DNA from: a virus
Strand: one strand, 5' to 3'
Length of the DNA: 64,000 bases
Virus record (IMG/VR): IMGVR_UViG_3300008108_000323
Location: 1-64,000 of that record
The translations under genes and the position numbers were made by a program. How positions within the stretch are numbered: the first letter of the stretch is position 1; every line of letters starts with the position of its first letter. The notes beneath the pieces were generated by a model that ran no database searches, had not been told where the DNA came from, and saw nothing but the letters and a program-made list of their open reading frames with translations. Shown in pieces: positions 37,458-50,600 of the stretch.

Positions 37458-39836
37458 TTAATCTTCTGTAACTAGGAATGAAATGTTAAACTCATCTACT
37501 GTACCTGATACAGCAGACAATTCTAACCATATGTAACTTCCAGCCGGAATTGAAGGGCTGGCGAAAGTTGTCGTGTTTGCTCCTGAGGTAGATGTTGTTG
37601 TTCTAGCCAACGAAAACAAATTCGTAGGAGTAGCGCTGTCACGAGTTGTGGCGTATTTTATTTGCCATGTAACAGAAGGGCTACCGCTTCCTACAACCAC
37701 ATCAAATAGCTTTCTAATTGTTATGGCCTTATCTGTTTTGTACAGGGTTACCTTATCTGTAGCGGTCGGGCTCCAAATACTTACTGGCTTGATTAAGTCA
37801 GCACTAAGGACCAAAGTATTGCTTCCATCATACCACTTGTGCTTTCCTGCAGTACTGTTGTAATAGATATGGCCTGCTTCTGATACGCTTGGGTTAGAAG
37901 TACGAGCAGTAAAGCGTAAAGTATCTTGAACTCTTACCCACTTATCTGTGAAGCTACCTCTGAGGATCTGAGTCCCAACTGCAGAGCCGTTAGCCAGTAT
38001 GAATGTATTACTAGCAGTGGTTTCTAAAAACCCCGCCTGATAACCCAAGAAAACATTATAGTTACCCAAGTTAGGATAACCCGCCTGATAACCTACATAA
38101 ACACTACCATCGTTTTGTCCACTGGCCGTAGCTACACCGTTTTGATAACCTGCTTGATATCCAACAGCTACCATGTATCTACTCCAAGGTGCGAGTTGCA
38201 TTGCACCTGCTCCGACAGCTACGTTACTAGTAGTAGTTTGCAAAGAGTTAAACCAACCCATTGCGTTAAACCCTATTGCAGTATCGTTCGTAGAAGTTCT
38301 GAGACCATACCCAGCTGCAGCCCCTACTACGGTAGCTGCATCAGCAGTTGCTGCTGACATGTCTCTTCCAGCTAGATAACCTATGAGTACGTGTCTTCCG
38401 TTTGTCACGTTTCTTCCCGCTGTATGTCCAATTGCTATTGAGTAATCATCTTCGCCTCCGTTACCTACAAAATTTGCAAACGTATCAAATCCAATACCTA
38501 TTGTACCATACCTTGTATAATTTAGCAAAGCCTGATAACCTACGGCTACGTTATTTCCACCAATTTGGTTAGCATATAAAGCAAACACACCAATGGCTGT
38601 GTTAGCTTCTCCTGATGTATTTCCCCTTGATGCACCTCTACCCACAGCTATGTTGTTGAAACCTGTGGTGAGGTTCCTCAAAGGTTCGTTATTACTGGTA
38701 TCAAATCCTATTGCTATGTTATTATTAGCAGAAGTCATTGAATTACCAATGGAGTTGTTACCGGCGAAGAAGTTGTTGAACGCTGTTGTTATTGACGGAT
38801 AGGTTGCGCTGTCAGAACCAAATATGAAGTTATTCAGGGTTGAGTCGTATCTCACTACCCACTTGCTTCCTATTTTATAGCCAACGTTATCGGAACCAGT
38901 TTGACTTACGTCTATGAATGCTGCGGATCCAGAAACCGTCAGAACGTTTGTTGTTTTATTCCACGTAAAATCTGCGTCTGCTCCAAATACCCCTCCGTCG
39001 TTAAATTGGATTTGTGTATTAGCACCTGCAACACTAGCACCCCCAAAAGTTGGTGTCCAGTTTTTCCAGTAACCTAAAGCTGAATCATAATACAACAAAT
39101 CTCCGTTACTGGGAGTTGTGATGACAACGTCATGCAACTCATTAATCTCGTAACCGTTTTTAATTAGAATAACTATTCTACCAAGTGTGGGATGTGATCG
39201 TGCAACATAACCCAAAAATACAGAGTGATCAGGCTCGGAAGGTACTGTTGTGGTCCAACCACCTGCTACTGTAGGTGAGAGCCATAAAGCATCACCTGCT
39301 GCAAAAGCTGAAGTATCTAAATCATGGAGAGTTCCGTTGGAAGCTACATAGCCGTCTGCGTTGTTGAGAATATCTGCTACAACAAAGCCAAAAGTTTTAG
39401 AGGATGTGGCTTCGGTGTTTGCTTGTGCTCTGAGTGCGTTTGGTCTGTTTCCAGTTGCTCCGCTCAAGTAAACAACTGTGCCCTTGGTCAATGTAGAACC
39501 AGTTGAGTTTCTTACGATGATTTCAGTTCTTTCCGCACTATCTACTACTCCGTCGTCATCATAGTCGTATACTGATTTCAGCATATCCCCGGGAGTATAA
39601 CCCAGTGCTCCAATAACATCACTGGATAACAAAGTTATTGCACCAGTTCTACTATTGAAAGAGCTTACTGCACTAGTACTAGTTGAACTTACGATAAGTT
39701 TGATGTTCTCAGCAATCCTGCGAAGGCGCTGTTCCTTTACTTTGTACTCGTTGTTCTTGGTAGTATCGTACAGTCTCTTGTATTCAATGGCTGATGCAAG
39801 GACATTGGACGCTATGATTTCGGCTTCTGTAGCCAT
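37458..39836 (-). CDS. Tail fibre with YadA-like head repeats
   Basis: 792 residues. The N-terminal part is helical (LYDTTKNNEYKVKEQRLRRI) and may attach to the virion. The central region (about 340-620) repeats short blocks such as NIAIGFDTS, NIAVGRGAS, NVAVGYQALL and YSIAIGHTAG, as in the left-handed beta-roll of trimeric autotransporter heads. The C-terminal domain is beta-rich (TDKVTLYKTDKAITIRK and on) and could bind a receptor. A trimeric receptor-binding fibre is likely. Confidence 0.7.
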   Translation of the reverse strand: MATEAEIIASNVLASAIEYKRLYDTTKNNEYKVKEQRLRRIAENIKLIVSSTSTSAVSSFNSRTGAITLLSSDVIGALGYTPGDMLKSVYDYDDDGVVDSAERTEIIVRNSTGSTLTKGTVVYLSGATGNRPNALRAQANTEATSSKTFGFVVADILNNADGYVASNGTLHDLDTSAFAAGDALWLSPTVAGGWTTTVPSEPDHSVFLGYVARSHPTLGRIVILIKNGYEINELHDVVITTPSNGDLLYYDSALGYWKNWTPTFGGASVAGANTQIQFNDGGVFGADADFTWNKTTNVLTVSGSAAFIDVSQTGSDNVGYKIGSKWVVRYDSTLNNFIFGSDSATYPSITTAFNNFFAGNNSIGNSMTSANNNIAIGFDTSNNEPLRNLTTGFNNIAVGRGASRGNTSGEANTAIGVFALYANQIGGNNVAVGYQALLNYTRYGTIGIGFDTFANFVGNGGEDDYSIAIGHTAGRNVTNGRHVLIGYLAGRDMSAATADAATVVGAAAGYGLRTSTNDTAIGFNAMGWFNSLQTTTSNVAVGAGAMQLAPWSRYMVAVGYQAGYQNGVATASGQNDGSVYVGYQAGYPNLGNYNVFLGYQAGFLETTASNTFILANGSAVGTQILRGSFTDKWVRVQDTLRFTARTSNPSVSEAGHIYYNSTAGKHKWYDGSNTLVLSADLIKPVSIWSPTATDKVTLYKTDKAITIRKLFDVVVGSGSPSVTWQIKYATTRDSATPTNLFSLARTTTSTSGANTTTFASPSIPAGSYIWLELSAVSGTVDEFNISFLVTED

Positions 39837-39840
39837 CTGG

Positions 39841-40434
39841 TTAGATTATGTCTTTGGATTCGATCAAGGTATAAGTAAATGAATTTCCATGCAAAGCAGC
39901 AGCTTTATTACAGATTATCATAAACTCATCAAAGTCTTTTACACGTTTGAAAACTTGACAGCCATGGCTCCAGTGATCAATCCAAGTTGAGTCTTGTCCT
40001 GCTTTATGGATATTGATCCCATCATTGTAGGAATCTGTAATTTTGTTTTCGTCATACTCAAGGTCCTTGTCGGCATCACGGTATAAACGTATGTGTCCTT
40101 TTTGGCAAAGGGCATTATACTTACCTTGGTGCTTTCTGATAAAGTGAGACCCCGGATACTGGCCCGGAACCACACGAGCAGTTCCAGTACCTTTGTTCCC
40201 CAAAAGCATTGGTGCTTTTCCGGGATCAGTTGTAGCTGCCCAGCAAAAGAACTTCCACGTACCGTCATCTCCCTTGAAGGAAATAGTCAGCCAATCATCA
40301 AATACATTGGTGACTTTCTTTCCGGGTGCGTTGTTGCGGATTCCGATTACGTTTACGTTATAAGTTCCTTTTTCAAAGTACTGATAACCTTTGGCCTTTA
40401 CAGCTTTTTCTACTTGTTCTCTTGTGAAACTCAT
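39841..40434 (-). CDS. Lysin-like protein with an L,D-transpeptidase-type motif
   Basis: 197 residues. The C-terminal region has GINIHKAG (H143) and DHWSHGCQVFKR (H157, G158, C159), close to the YkuD pattern H-x(14-17)-[ST]HGC but with 12 residues between H143 and S156. The N-terminus is beta-rich. It probably cleaves peptidoglycan and could be the endolysin, or a virion-associated enzyme. It is not a typical lysozyme or amidase. The catalytic call depends on this motif. Confidence 0.5.
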   Translation of the reverse strand: MSFTREQVEKAVKAKGYQYFEKGTYNVNVIGIRNNAPGKKVTNVFDDWLTISFKGDDGTWKFFCWAATTDPGKAPMLLGNKGTGTARVVPGQYPGSHFIRKHQGKYNALCQKGHIRLYRDADKDLEYDENKITDSYNDGINIHKAGQDSTWIDHWSHGCQVFKRVKDFDEFMIICNKAAALHGNSFTYTLIESKDII

Positions 40435-40440
40435 AATTTA

Positions 40441-41058
40441 TTATCCTCCTCCAATTGGGTCTAAGTAATCAGGTATTCCGTCTCCATCGGTATCAATTGG
40501 ATTGTTAGGGTCAGGACCTGCTTCCATGTTATCAGGAATGCCATCAGCATCTGAGTCCCAATCCAAATAGTTTGGAATAGTGTCGCCATCGGCATCACCA
40601 ACTCCTTCTACTACATCTGGAATGGTGTCACCATCGGTATCCTGCAAAGGTCCTTCACCACCGCCACCACCGCCTTCACCCTCACCCGGATCAATGATGA
40701 TTTCTCCACCACCGGTTCCAATGTCAGGGGTTCCGTCTCCGTCACCATCAACCAAGTATTCCTGTCCAGTCACACTCAACAAGAAGTTATTATACTCAGC
40801 CTGTGTAACGAAGGTGTTTACACCACAAACACTGGCAGATAAACCTATAAGTTGATTTACCTCATCCGATGTGAGATATCCAGCATGGTCAATAGCAAAA
40901 AGATACATCAAAGCATCTTTTTGATTTTTGATCTTACCCTGACAAGGAGCATCATACTTAGCAGACTCCTGCAGAGCAAGTTCACTAGTGCCAATAAACT
41001 TAGTCAAGAATATCTTGGACTTGACTAAAGCTTCAATTTGTAACGCAGTAAGTGCCAT
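40441..41058 (-). CDS. Calcium-repeat (TSP3-like) virion protein
   Basis: 205 residues from the ATG at 41058; the frame stays open upstream but overlaps the neighbouring gene. The N-terminal half is helical. The C-terminal third is acidic and carries D-x-D-G-D repeats ([40 protein letters not shown]) as in thrombospondin type 3 calcium-binding repeats. A glycine-rich linker (GGGGGGEG) precedes it. Such tails may stiffen adhesive surface proteins with calcium. Confidence 0.6.
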   Translation of the reverse strand: MALTALQIEALVKSKIFLTKFIGTSELALQESAKYDAPCQGKIKNQKDALMYLFAIDHAGYLTSDEVNQLIGLSASVCGVNTFVTQAEYNNFLLSVTGQEYLVDGDGDGTPDIGTGGGEIIIDPGEGEGGGGGGEGPLQDTDGDTIPDVVEGVGDADGDTIPNYLDWDSDADGIPDNMEAGPDPNNPIDTDGDGIPDYLDPIGGG

Positions 41059-41594
41059 TAGCAACCACAACTTCCAGACAAACCTGTGTTTCCACAGCCA
41101 GCAACCAAATCGTTGAATTCGTCCAACAGAGTTTGAGCCAAAGTCCACTGTTCTGAATCCTCGGCCAATACCATCTTGTCATAGATGAATTTCAGTTCTT
41201 CAAAATTTGAATTATTCTGAATCGCAAGTTGGGCCAAAGTAGCTTTAGCTGACTCGTATCTCAAGAAATATGTTGTCTCAACTGGAACACTGCCCCCAGT
41301 GAAGGTAAGTGTAACGGTGTACAAACCATCTGGTGCAGTTGGAAGCTGAGCAAATATATCTACTTGGCGGTAAGCTGCAGTCCAAAAGGTAGAAGTATAC
41401 AAACCTGTGATTGCATCAGCAACAGTTTGGCCGGGTCTGAGCACTGTACATGCCAACGCACTAACTGCCGACCGTGCGGTATTCGGAGAACCCCACCCTT
41501 CAGGGTTGGTCGTAGCATTGTAATCGCCAGTCACATCGCTCAAAAGCATGGTGTACTGACCATTTACAATATCGAGTTTAACATTAAGTGCCAT
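41058..41594 (-). CDS. Virion protein upstream of the calcium-repeat gene
   Basis: 178 residues. The N-terminal two thirds are beta-rich ([20 protein letters not shown]), and the C-terminus has a helical tail and a [11 protein letters not shown] cysteine cluster. Its stop and the next ATG overlap. A TAATTTTG box lies 4 nt upstream. Function unknown. Confidence 0.5.
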   Translation of the reverse strand: MALNVKLDIVNGQYTMLLSDVTGDYNATTNPEGWGSPNTARSAVSALACTVLRPGQTVADAITGLYTSTFWTAAYRQVDIFAQLPTAPDGLYTVTLTFTGGSVPVETTYFLRYESAKATLAQLAIQNNSNFEELKFIYDKMVLAEDSEQWTLAQTLLDEFNDLVAGCGNTGLSGSCGC

Positions 41595-41598
41595 AATT

Positions 41599-41606
41599 CA
41601 AAATTA
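41599..41606 (-). promoter_or_regulatory. -7 box (TAATTTTG), nearly leaderless
   Basis: Minus-strand TAnnTTTG match ending 4 nt before the ATG at 41594. Confidence 0.5.
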
Positions 41607-41627
41607 CTATTTTATTTTTATAAAACG

Positions 41628-44600
41628 TTAATCAAAAGGAACTAACTCAACTCCTTCTCCAAGATCAAGAGCTGCACCTGACTGTTTGTTCACTGTTTCT
41701 CTTTGCTTTTTTATGGTTTCTACTGCAGGAGACTTCTTAGTACCTTCGTCAAAAGGAACCGCAGTAGCACCATTCCCTAAATCTAAACCGCCAGCAGATT
41801 GTAGTTCAGATGACACTTGATTTCTACCTGTGATAATGGCTGTTTTAGGGTCAGTGTTCATTTCGCTAAACAGTTTCATAGCACCCTTGGCGTAGTCCTT
41901 AAAGCGATCTGGATTACTGATCAAATCCATATCCATTTTAAAATACTTAGATCCTTGTTGAATATTTTGATTATCGTAAAGCATATTCATCACAGGGCCA
42001 ATTGGTGTTAGTCGTTCAGTTATATACATCTCGGTATATCTTTCTGGATCTTCTTGGTACATCTTTCTACGCTCTGCGCTAACAAACGTATATGTGGCAA
42101 GTTCTGCAACTTCTCTACCAACTGCATTCAAGTCAGCCAATATTGAACCAAGCTGCTGATAACCCATTAAGATGTTGATATTTTCGTCGCCCATTATAGG
42201 TGCGCCTGTTCTTGCATCTTTGTTTATAGATGAGTTTACATCAATGAGATTCTTGTAAAGTCCGCTATCAATAACGTATTGCTGAACTAACTTACGAGTA
42301 ATCATACTGCTGTACTGAAGATAATTGTTGTACTCTTCAGGAGCAAACTTGTATGCACCAGAAGGAGTATCAACGCTACGTGGAGGTAGAGTCGGCAAAC
42401 ATTCCCAAGCGTCGCCTTTTTTAGTAGCCAAATAACACAATGCTTCCCAATCAGGAATGTCATAACCCGCCACTGCACGTGATGCCTTAAATACATCGAA
42501 TGTATTGTACAAGAAGCTCCCCATCAATGAACCTGTAGGTGTCTGAAGAACTGGTTTACCAAAAGCATCATACTTAACTGGAAGAGACTTCTGATCAATT
42601 TGGACAAAAGGTAAGTCAACATACTGGGTAGGATCTCCAATTGGCCATCTCTCAGCCATTTTAGTTGCTAGTTTATACCAGTACAAGGTAGCTGCACTAT
42701 CTTCAACTTTCATGCCCATTGCCTTAAAGGCAGGTGCTTCTTTAGCATCGTAATCAACCATGTATTTCCTTCTCCACTTGTCTATCCATGACAAACTATT
42801 TGGAACCATGCCTGAACTTAGAGTCACAGTGATATCTGCGAGAAACGCCGGTAGTTTATTTTCGTCCTCAGAACTAATCACAGTGGCTACACTAAGCAAA
42901 CCTCTTACGAATGTTTGATCCAAAATATACTTACCTGCAGATTCCCAGTTACCAAATAAGCTCAAAGTAAAATCCTGAGTTATTTTTTCAAAATCCCCAC
43001 GGTTCTGATACTTCAATTCATTTTGTTCTAGCAACTTGCTTTCTTTGTATTGGATGTATAACGCTGCGCCAAAAATACCCAGAGCACGATAATCAATGAT
43101 CAAATCGTTTTCCTTATCCCACAACTCGTTTCTTTTTGATTTGTAGTTAGGGTCAAACATTTCCTTGAATCTTTCTTTAACCAAAGTAAGGTTGATTGAG
43201 TAAGGTCGCTCGAATACATACGAGTAAGTCATACTCTTGCCCTTATCTTCATTTTCATCATCAGGCGCACCGCTAACAGCTCCACCCATAACCATTTGCT
43301 TTGCGATAAACTGAACCCCGGTCCCAACGAGTGCTCTAGCCAATACACGGTCCAAGGATCTCGCATCATCTCTGCGATCGGCTAATGTCTCTGCGTAATC
43401 AGCAGAAGAAGCATCCGCTATTCCGCGCGAACGAGTATAGGCTTTGTAACCATTTGTACCTAGCTTCATCAAAGCATATTCTGGTAAGAAGAACTCAAGC
43501 AATTCCAAAGCGTAGTTAGAAGGGATTCTTGTAAATGGAATAATACTAGTACCAATCAATCTAGACGCTTTAGCAATAAGTGAATTTTGATTGATTTTGT
43601 CACGAGTCAAGCCTTGAATTTTGCTTATTTGGTCAGTGGTGAAGTTGTCGTTAGCATAAACATAACGCATCGCTTCTTTGCTGGCTTCAGTATTCTGAAA
43701 ATCGCTATTTACTTCAATATAAGCTTTTCTAACTGCGTTGTATTCTGCTGTTAATCTTGCTTTTTCCGAACTACTTGTAGCATTTTTTATAGCTTGTTGG
43801 TAATTATCATGCTGCTTTGTGAACTTAAATTGTTCTGACAAAGCTGAGAAGTAAGCGAAATCTCTAAACACAGCATCTGTCGCACCCATTACACGGAAAA
43901 CTATATCAGGTACTACTCCAAACAAACTCTGAAGAGCAGCAATTGCTTGCTGTTTTTTAGGAATTTCACCCAACATGTTCATTTTAAATCCGTGTTTTTC
44001 GGCCAGCTCTTCATTTGACATGTCGCTGTAACCAGCTGCCACACGCATTTGATCAAGCTTAAGTCCCCAGAATTTTGCAAATGATTTGTAGAAACTGTAA
44101 CCTTGAACATAACTATCAGGGTTTTGATAAGCCTGACTCATGGTTCCGTCCTTGAGGATTTTATAAGCTCGCTTTATACCCAAGGGCATGCCGTAACGAA
44201 CGCCGGACCACCAATCCTTCAGTGAAGTTTTAGTGAACTGTTTTTCAGAAATACCCAGCTTAAATGCTGCCAAACTAATAGCTGATTTCAAAGGATCCAC
44301 TATCAAACTGGTGATGAATTTAGTTACGTTTGACAGCGTGTTTATAGATATAGAACCCGGAGTCATCAACCCACCTTTAATGAAAGTGCGATACATATCA
44401 GTTATTGAGTCATCTCCTTCGTATGGCTGACGAGCATCAATAAAGCGTTGAGCTGCTTCCTGCATTTTCTCATAAAGGCCAGTGTGGTATTGCAAGTTAG
44501 TTTTGGAAGGATCTGAACTTGAGATACCAAATGGATCTGATTCTGCAATTGCTCTACTTTGCTTATAAAGTTCTTTGATTTTATCAAGCTCGACTGCCAA

Positions 44601-47600
44601 ATCACGAATCTTCTGTTTAGCTTTTTCTGGGATGTTTAAACCTTTCTTTTCGTTACGTATAAACATTCCTTCTGCACTAGACAAGTAAGTATCTTTTGTG
44701 AGTTGTCTAAACAACTGCAACATTCTACCGATACCTGTACCAGCCTTCAATATACTGCTATACATTTCAGCAATCGCTTTGGGATTTGCACCACTTTGCT
44801 TAGCTGCAATCAAATCTTTAATTGCTTTGGCCAATGGAACATCGCCGTCTTCAACTGCATCGAACAATGTCTGAAGTATTACAGGATACTCAGTTGGATC
44901 CATGTTCTCGATCTCATCGATAAGTTCTTTCTGAGACCGAACCACACGCATTGCTTCCTCTTCGTTTTCCATTACATCAGCTTCATCCTTGAACATACCT
45001 TTGCCCTGCTGCTGCTTGGCAATGTTTGCTCTTTGCTTCAACGAGAAGTAATCCTGAACGTCACTTGGTTCAAAGCCACTCCGCATCAAAGCAGCATAGA
45101 GTTCAGAATCTGTAACGCCTTCGAACTCAGGATTAGCTTTGATCTCCTTGATAAACTCAGAAATATCATCAAATATGTCAGTAGACTTTCTCTGTTTCAA
45201 ATCATTTACTCTAGCTTCACCAAGCATTGCGTCATACATCTTACGCATTGGCTCGCTGATTTCCATTTCAACAGGAGTGCCTTTTATTCCACCATATACT
45301 TTTAATAGCCAGCGTTTGAAGTCTTCGAACATCTTGCCCAATGCTCCACTAGGAGCCTTGCCATCATACAGGTACTTCTCAAATCCTCTTGCAAAAGCTT
45401 CTGAGGTTTCTTTTGTCCAGTTTGAGTGACCAACTGAATCCATGAACATTTGTTTTTCAACAGCTGTCATAGATGATTCCCAAACGTGCGCCAGCTCGTG
45501 CATTGCAGTGGTTATATTTGGGTTAGTTAGCGCAAAAATGATATGCTTACCCTGATCTGTTTTAACTGTTGCACCGTGAGCACCAGCTTGGTTTTGCTGG
45601 AATAGAGCCATACCTTCAGCGACTTTGTTAAGACTTTCTTCAGTCAACTCTATCGAGTTAAATAAATCAGTAGGTATATACTCATCACTGGTATTGGCAA
45701 GTGCGACTTTCTCAAGAAACTTTGGATCTAACTGACCTACTTCCAAAGGCTGACCAGTATTGATGATAGATTGGCCCTCTCTATTGAAATATACTGGATA
45801 TTGCTCTGCACTAAGAGTAATTTGTGTTTTAGAATTCAAATAAGTATCTCTTTCGAGTCTAACTGTCTGAACGCTAAAATTAAATTTTGAAGAAAGTTTT
45901 TGAGCAATACTAGGTAGTGTTTTATTATAAAACGTATTTATACCTACCTTCATATCTGTCTCAATTGCACCAACTTTTGGACCAACCGCATGTCCGTTAG
46001 CCAAGACTATTTTCTTCACGCCATAATCAGCAGCAACCTTCATTGCATGTTTCAAAGCAAGTTCTGCAAACTGCCCAGATTCTGTGATTGGAGTAGTTTT
46101 TTTAAACTTGACCATTGCTTCTCTCATTTCTTCTTCACGTGCCAAATAAGAAGATATCTGAGAATCTGAATACCCTTTTTCAACAAGGTCGGCTTTTATT
46201 TTCTCTACATCACCTTTTGCTTTGTTTTTTGCAGCATTGCCATCTAGGATTATACTAGACCGCACAGAATCTTTATACTTATATTTTATGTCATCTAAAA
46301 CTTTTGTTCTAAATTCTTGAATTTTATCAGATTGAATTTCCTGAAGGTATAGAACTCTTTCGCCATTGGACGCAACGACAACTTGTGTTCTCAAATGCAA
46401 CATTACTTCAGATGGAGTATTCAGAAAATGCTTTAGATTGTAATAAGATATAGTCAATGAGTCACGACTTTTCACAAGTTCTTCTAACTGATTTTCAAGC
46501 TGATTCATTTCTTGAGCCATGAGTTTTGTAGGTGTTTTACCTTGAGAACTCTTTTCCATTTCGGAAAGCTTTGAAATTATATTTGCTATTTTCTCATTGT
46601 AATCTCTAAGTAATTTGTTAGATGAAAAAGGAAGTGTCAATAAGTGTTCTTTGTAAGTACCTTCTATACTTCCGGGAAATATTGTTGTGTACTTAGTAAA
46701 CTCATCTAATTGCTCAGTACGCTTCATTTCATCCTTAAGTTCTACATAAATTTTAACTAATGATTTTAAATGCTGTTTATTTTTATCACTTAAATCAGTT
46801 CCGTTAAACTGTGCTAAATCAGAAAGTGCTTTCTTAAACGCATCAAACTCTTTGCGTCCAATATATTTTTCGTAAAGCTCTACATTTTCATCCTTGATAT
46901 CGTCTAAACTGATAATTTCAACTGTACCATCGCTTTTCTTTACAGCAACTGGTTCTACAATTCCCCGAGTATCAAAAGTTTCGTCTACACGCTTGCTATC
47001 CTTATCAGAAAATCCAAGTAATACAACATCTGTAACTGTTCTTTTCTGACTTGCTGACTCTGGGTCATAAACTACAAAGCTGGGAATATTTGAAGCCCAG
47101 TCCATTAGCTCTTGAGAACTTATGAATTCTTTTCCCTGATTACTCTCAATGAACCCATCTATATCTAGCCAATCTAGTTCTGCGGTTTTAGCGCCGTATT
47201 TTGTCAACAGGCTTTTTAAACTCGCAAGTGCGATTCTGTTTTTACCACCAGCTTGCTCAATGACTTTTGCCGATGCGTATGCTGTATTAGAATAAAAAGC
47301 TGTGCCTATATTCTTTTCAACTAACTCACGCATCTTTATTTTATCTCTGAGATCCTGCTGTTCCTTTGGACTCAGTTGTTTAAGATTGTCTACAAAGTTG
47401 GACGCTGCTGAACCAACGAATAGGTCAGGATTGTTTTCATACCTGCTATAAAGGTCATCGAACTTCTCTTGAGAAACTAATCCAGTATCAACCAGTTCCG
47501 CTTGCAATTCCTGCTTGGTAAAGTCACTTATTTTTTTGTAAGGATCATATATACCATTGGCAAAGTTTGCAATTCCGGGGAATGTTTGATAAAACATCTG

Positions 47601-50600
47601 ACGCGCTTCTGCATCAGTTGCTTCTGCCAGATAGGTTTCTGCTTGTTTTGACGAAGCAACTTTCGAGTTTATTGCTTGTATTTTTCCATCTATCTCATTG
47701 GATAAGGTTACTGGATCAGGTAAAACAAAGCCTTCGCTTTCCATTTGCATCAGTTCATCAAAATCGTAAAGAACGTCTGTACTACCGTCATCAAAAGTAA
47801 ATGGTTCCTGACCAAATGCCTTTTCAATAAACTCCATGGCTATTTTGTAATCAGGAGAGTTTACCAACGCAATAAGATTTTCAACTTCTGGGATTGTCAG
47901 TGAGCCATCCGAACTAGATATGATATCATTAATTTGCTGCAGTGCTTGAAGCGAATCAAAGTATTTATACAGATTTTTACCTTTTCCTTCCAGATCACTT
48001 ACCAAGCCTTCTAAACCATCGGCGAATGTTTTTAATTCCTGAAATATTGATTCTGCAAAATTCACATCTACTGGAGCAGCGTTAGCTGCAGTTACCCCAA
48101 GTGTTGTCTTCGCAGTTGGCTGTACTTCAGCAACAATCAACTCCTCGCTATTCAGCCCTGCAAATCTGCTTGTGGTTACAAATGCGTTGTGAATACTCTT
48201 GAGTCTAGCCAAGCTCTTTGGTCCATAAGAGTCAATGAAGTTGTTGTAAATTAATTCAAGTGCTTTACTGTCGGCTTCAGTCAAGTCATATTTATTCGAA
48301 AAGGTTGCGATTGCTGCTGCAACTGTCTTTGGTTCGTGGCTCAAAAACAGAACTTTAGAAATGTCATTGAATACACTAGCATAAGAACCAAACTGAAAGA
48401 TATTTTTGTCTGCATAAAACTCTACAACATCATTTATCAATTTTTCAGTATTCTCATCTATCACACCCGCAGCTTTAAGTTCTGATACCTTAGTTCTTAC
48501 TGCAGTAGGAGTAGCAAATTTTGAAGACTCAGGTATCGCAAGTTCATTCTCCATGAACTGGACAGATTGTCTCAAGGCTTTCTGCACTTGAGGTGCTATA
48601 CTCTTATTGAACACATCACTGTAAGTACCTATATCATTTGTTACTCCTGTATATTTGGCTATGTTTATTAAAATTTCACCCGGTGATGTCATTGATTTAC
48701 CATTGCCAGTATATAAGTGATTTGGTGAAAACGAAACTTGCGGTAAATTGACATCATCAACAACACGAACGGTCATCAAACCAATGTCAGGATAATTGTC
48801 GTAAAGATTTTGATGATCACTAATTGGTATTACTGATTCAATATTAATCATTCTCCCACCCAAGTTAACAGGTCGTTGACGATAATCGAACATGGTTCTC
48901 TCACCAAAAAGAGATGTTCTTTTTCCAAAGCTTGGTTTTCTAACATACTCGGGAGTTTTTCCTTCCTGAGCAGCAGTTAAACCAGATGTGAAATCAAAAA
49001 TACTCTGTAATATAGAAAAGAAGTTTGCTTTGCCACTAAAATCTATATTACCAGTTGTCATGTTGAAATACTTTTTTACTTCGGTATTAGATATTTTAAA
49101 CGTAGGATCAAAAGCAATAGCTTCACCTTGCTCATTCAAAACAACCCCGGTCATCAAAGCTATTTTTTCTGGGCTAAACTTTTTCTCATTTAGCTGCATG
49201 GCTTTCACCATGTTTGGATAAATCTCCGCTGGAACCATTGTAGCAGGACCCTGATACAGTGGAACTAGATTAGGAGACATCTTGAGCCAATCTTGAAACT
49301 GCTGTTCCGTTCTCTTCAGCATTTCAATGCGAGTATCCATGAATTGCTGTAGGGTAATGCCAGCACGAGTAGCCTGTGATTCAAATTGTCTTATAGCTAC
49401 CTCAGCAAACATTCTCTTTCTTCTTAGATTCTGTTTCCATTGGAATGGCTTTTTCATTGATGATGTGAAGCCCCAAACCTCAGCACCTTTTTTCAAGAGA
49501 TCCTTTTTGTACTTTTCACGTGTAGCATCGTTCTGCTGAATCAAATTAACTGCTTCGTTGTATTTGTTCATGTCCACCAAACCTGCAGCTTTAGCCTTAG
49601 CCATTGCTTCAATTTGAACTGGGTCAGCGCCAGAAGCGACTGGTTCACCAGTGTTTTCCATAAACTCCTGTGCAGTAATCTCACCACTTAAAAAACGTGC
49701 TGCATCAATCTGTTCATCTTTTATAAATGCGCCTTCTTCCTGTGTGTCTTGAAGAATCTCGGCTACTTCTTTGCGCCTTTGATTTTCCTTTACTAATTCC
49801 ACTGCCTGTTTCTTAAGGTCAGCCTTACGGTTTTTAGTCGTGGCAGTTGACATTGGAGTTTGGCGAACAAACTTTTCAGTGGCACTAAACGTATTGGAAC
49901 CAGTATACTTATTAGCAACAAAATTGTTAAAGTCCTTTCTCAGTTTCTGGAAGTCTTTCAAACCAGTTTTGTCATTACCAAAGATATCAGAAACTTTACT
50001 TCGGCTGTTCTGAAGCAAGTTTACAATGAAGTTGTCAATCGCATCTTCTTTTGACATTCTACCATCAGAAACCATTTTACCAAAAACTTCATTGAAGGTG
50101 GTATTTCTGGCTACAGCTTCACGAACTTTATCGGTAACCGCATCTCTGTTTCTTTCTCTGACTGGTTGGCCAGTATCCATGTCAGTATCTTGTGTGGTGA
50201 ACAGAGTATCGTCAAAGTCTCTAAACAAAGGAGCCATGTAGTCTGCAACCTTGGCTGCTTTTTTACGAGCCAAGTCTGTGATTACAGCTTTTCCGTTCAT
50301 GAAGAATGAAGTCAAGTTTATCTTCATCTTCGAGCCCATGTTTTGACTAATCTCTGAAGCCGTGTCCTTTACATTGGTGTCGTCAACTTTAACTTCCTCT
50401 GCTACTCCTGTGAAGAGACCAGTTCTTGCCTGAGCATCTGCATCAAACTTTGGATTGTAGCGAGCGTTTGCACTGGCCTCGACTTTCTGAATACGTTCTT
50501 TTTTACGGCGTGAGGTTTCAGTTGTATTCTGATAGGATACTTTGTTGTTATCTCTACCTGTAGATGATTCATTCTCGACCTGTGACTTTCTTCTGTCCTC

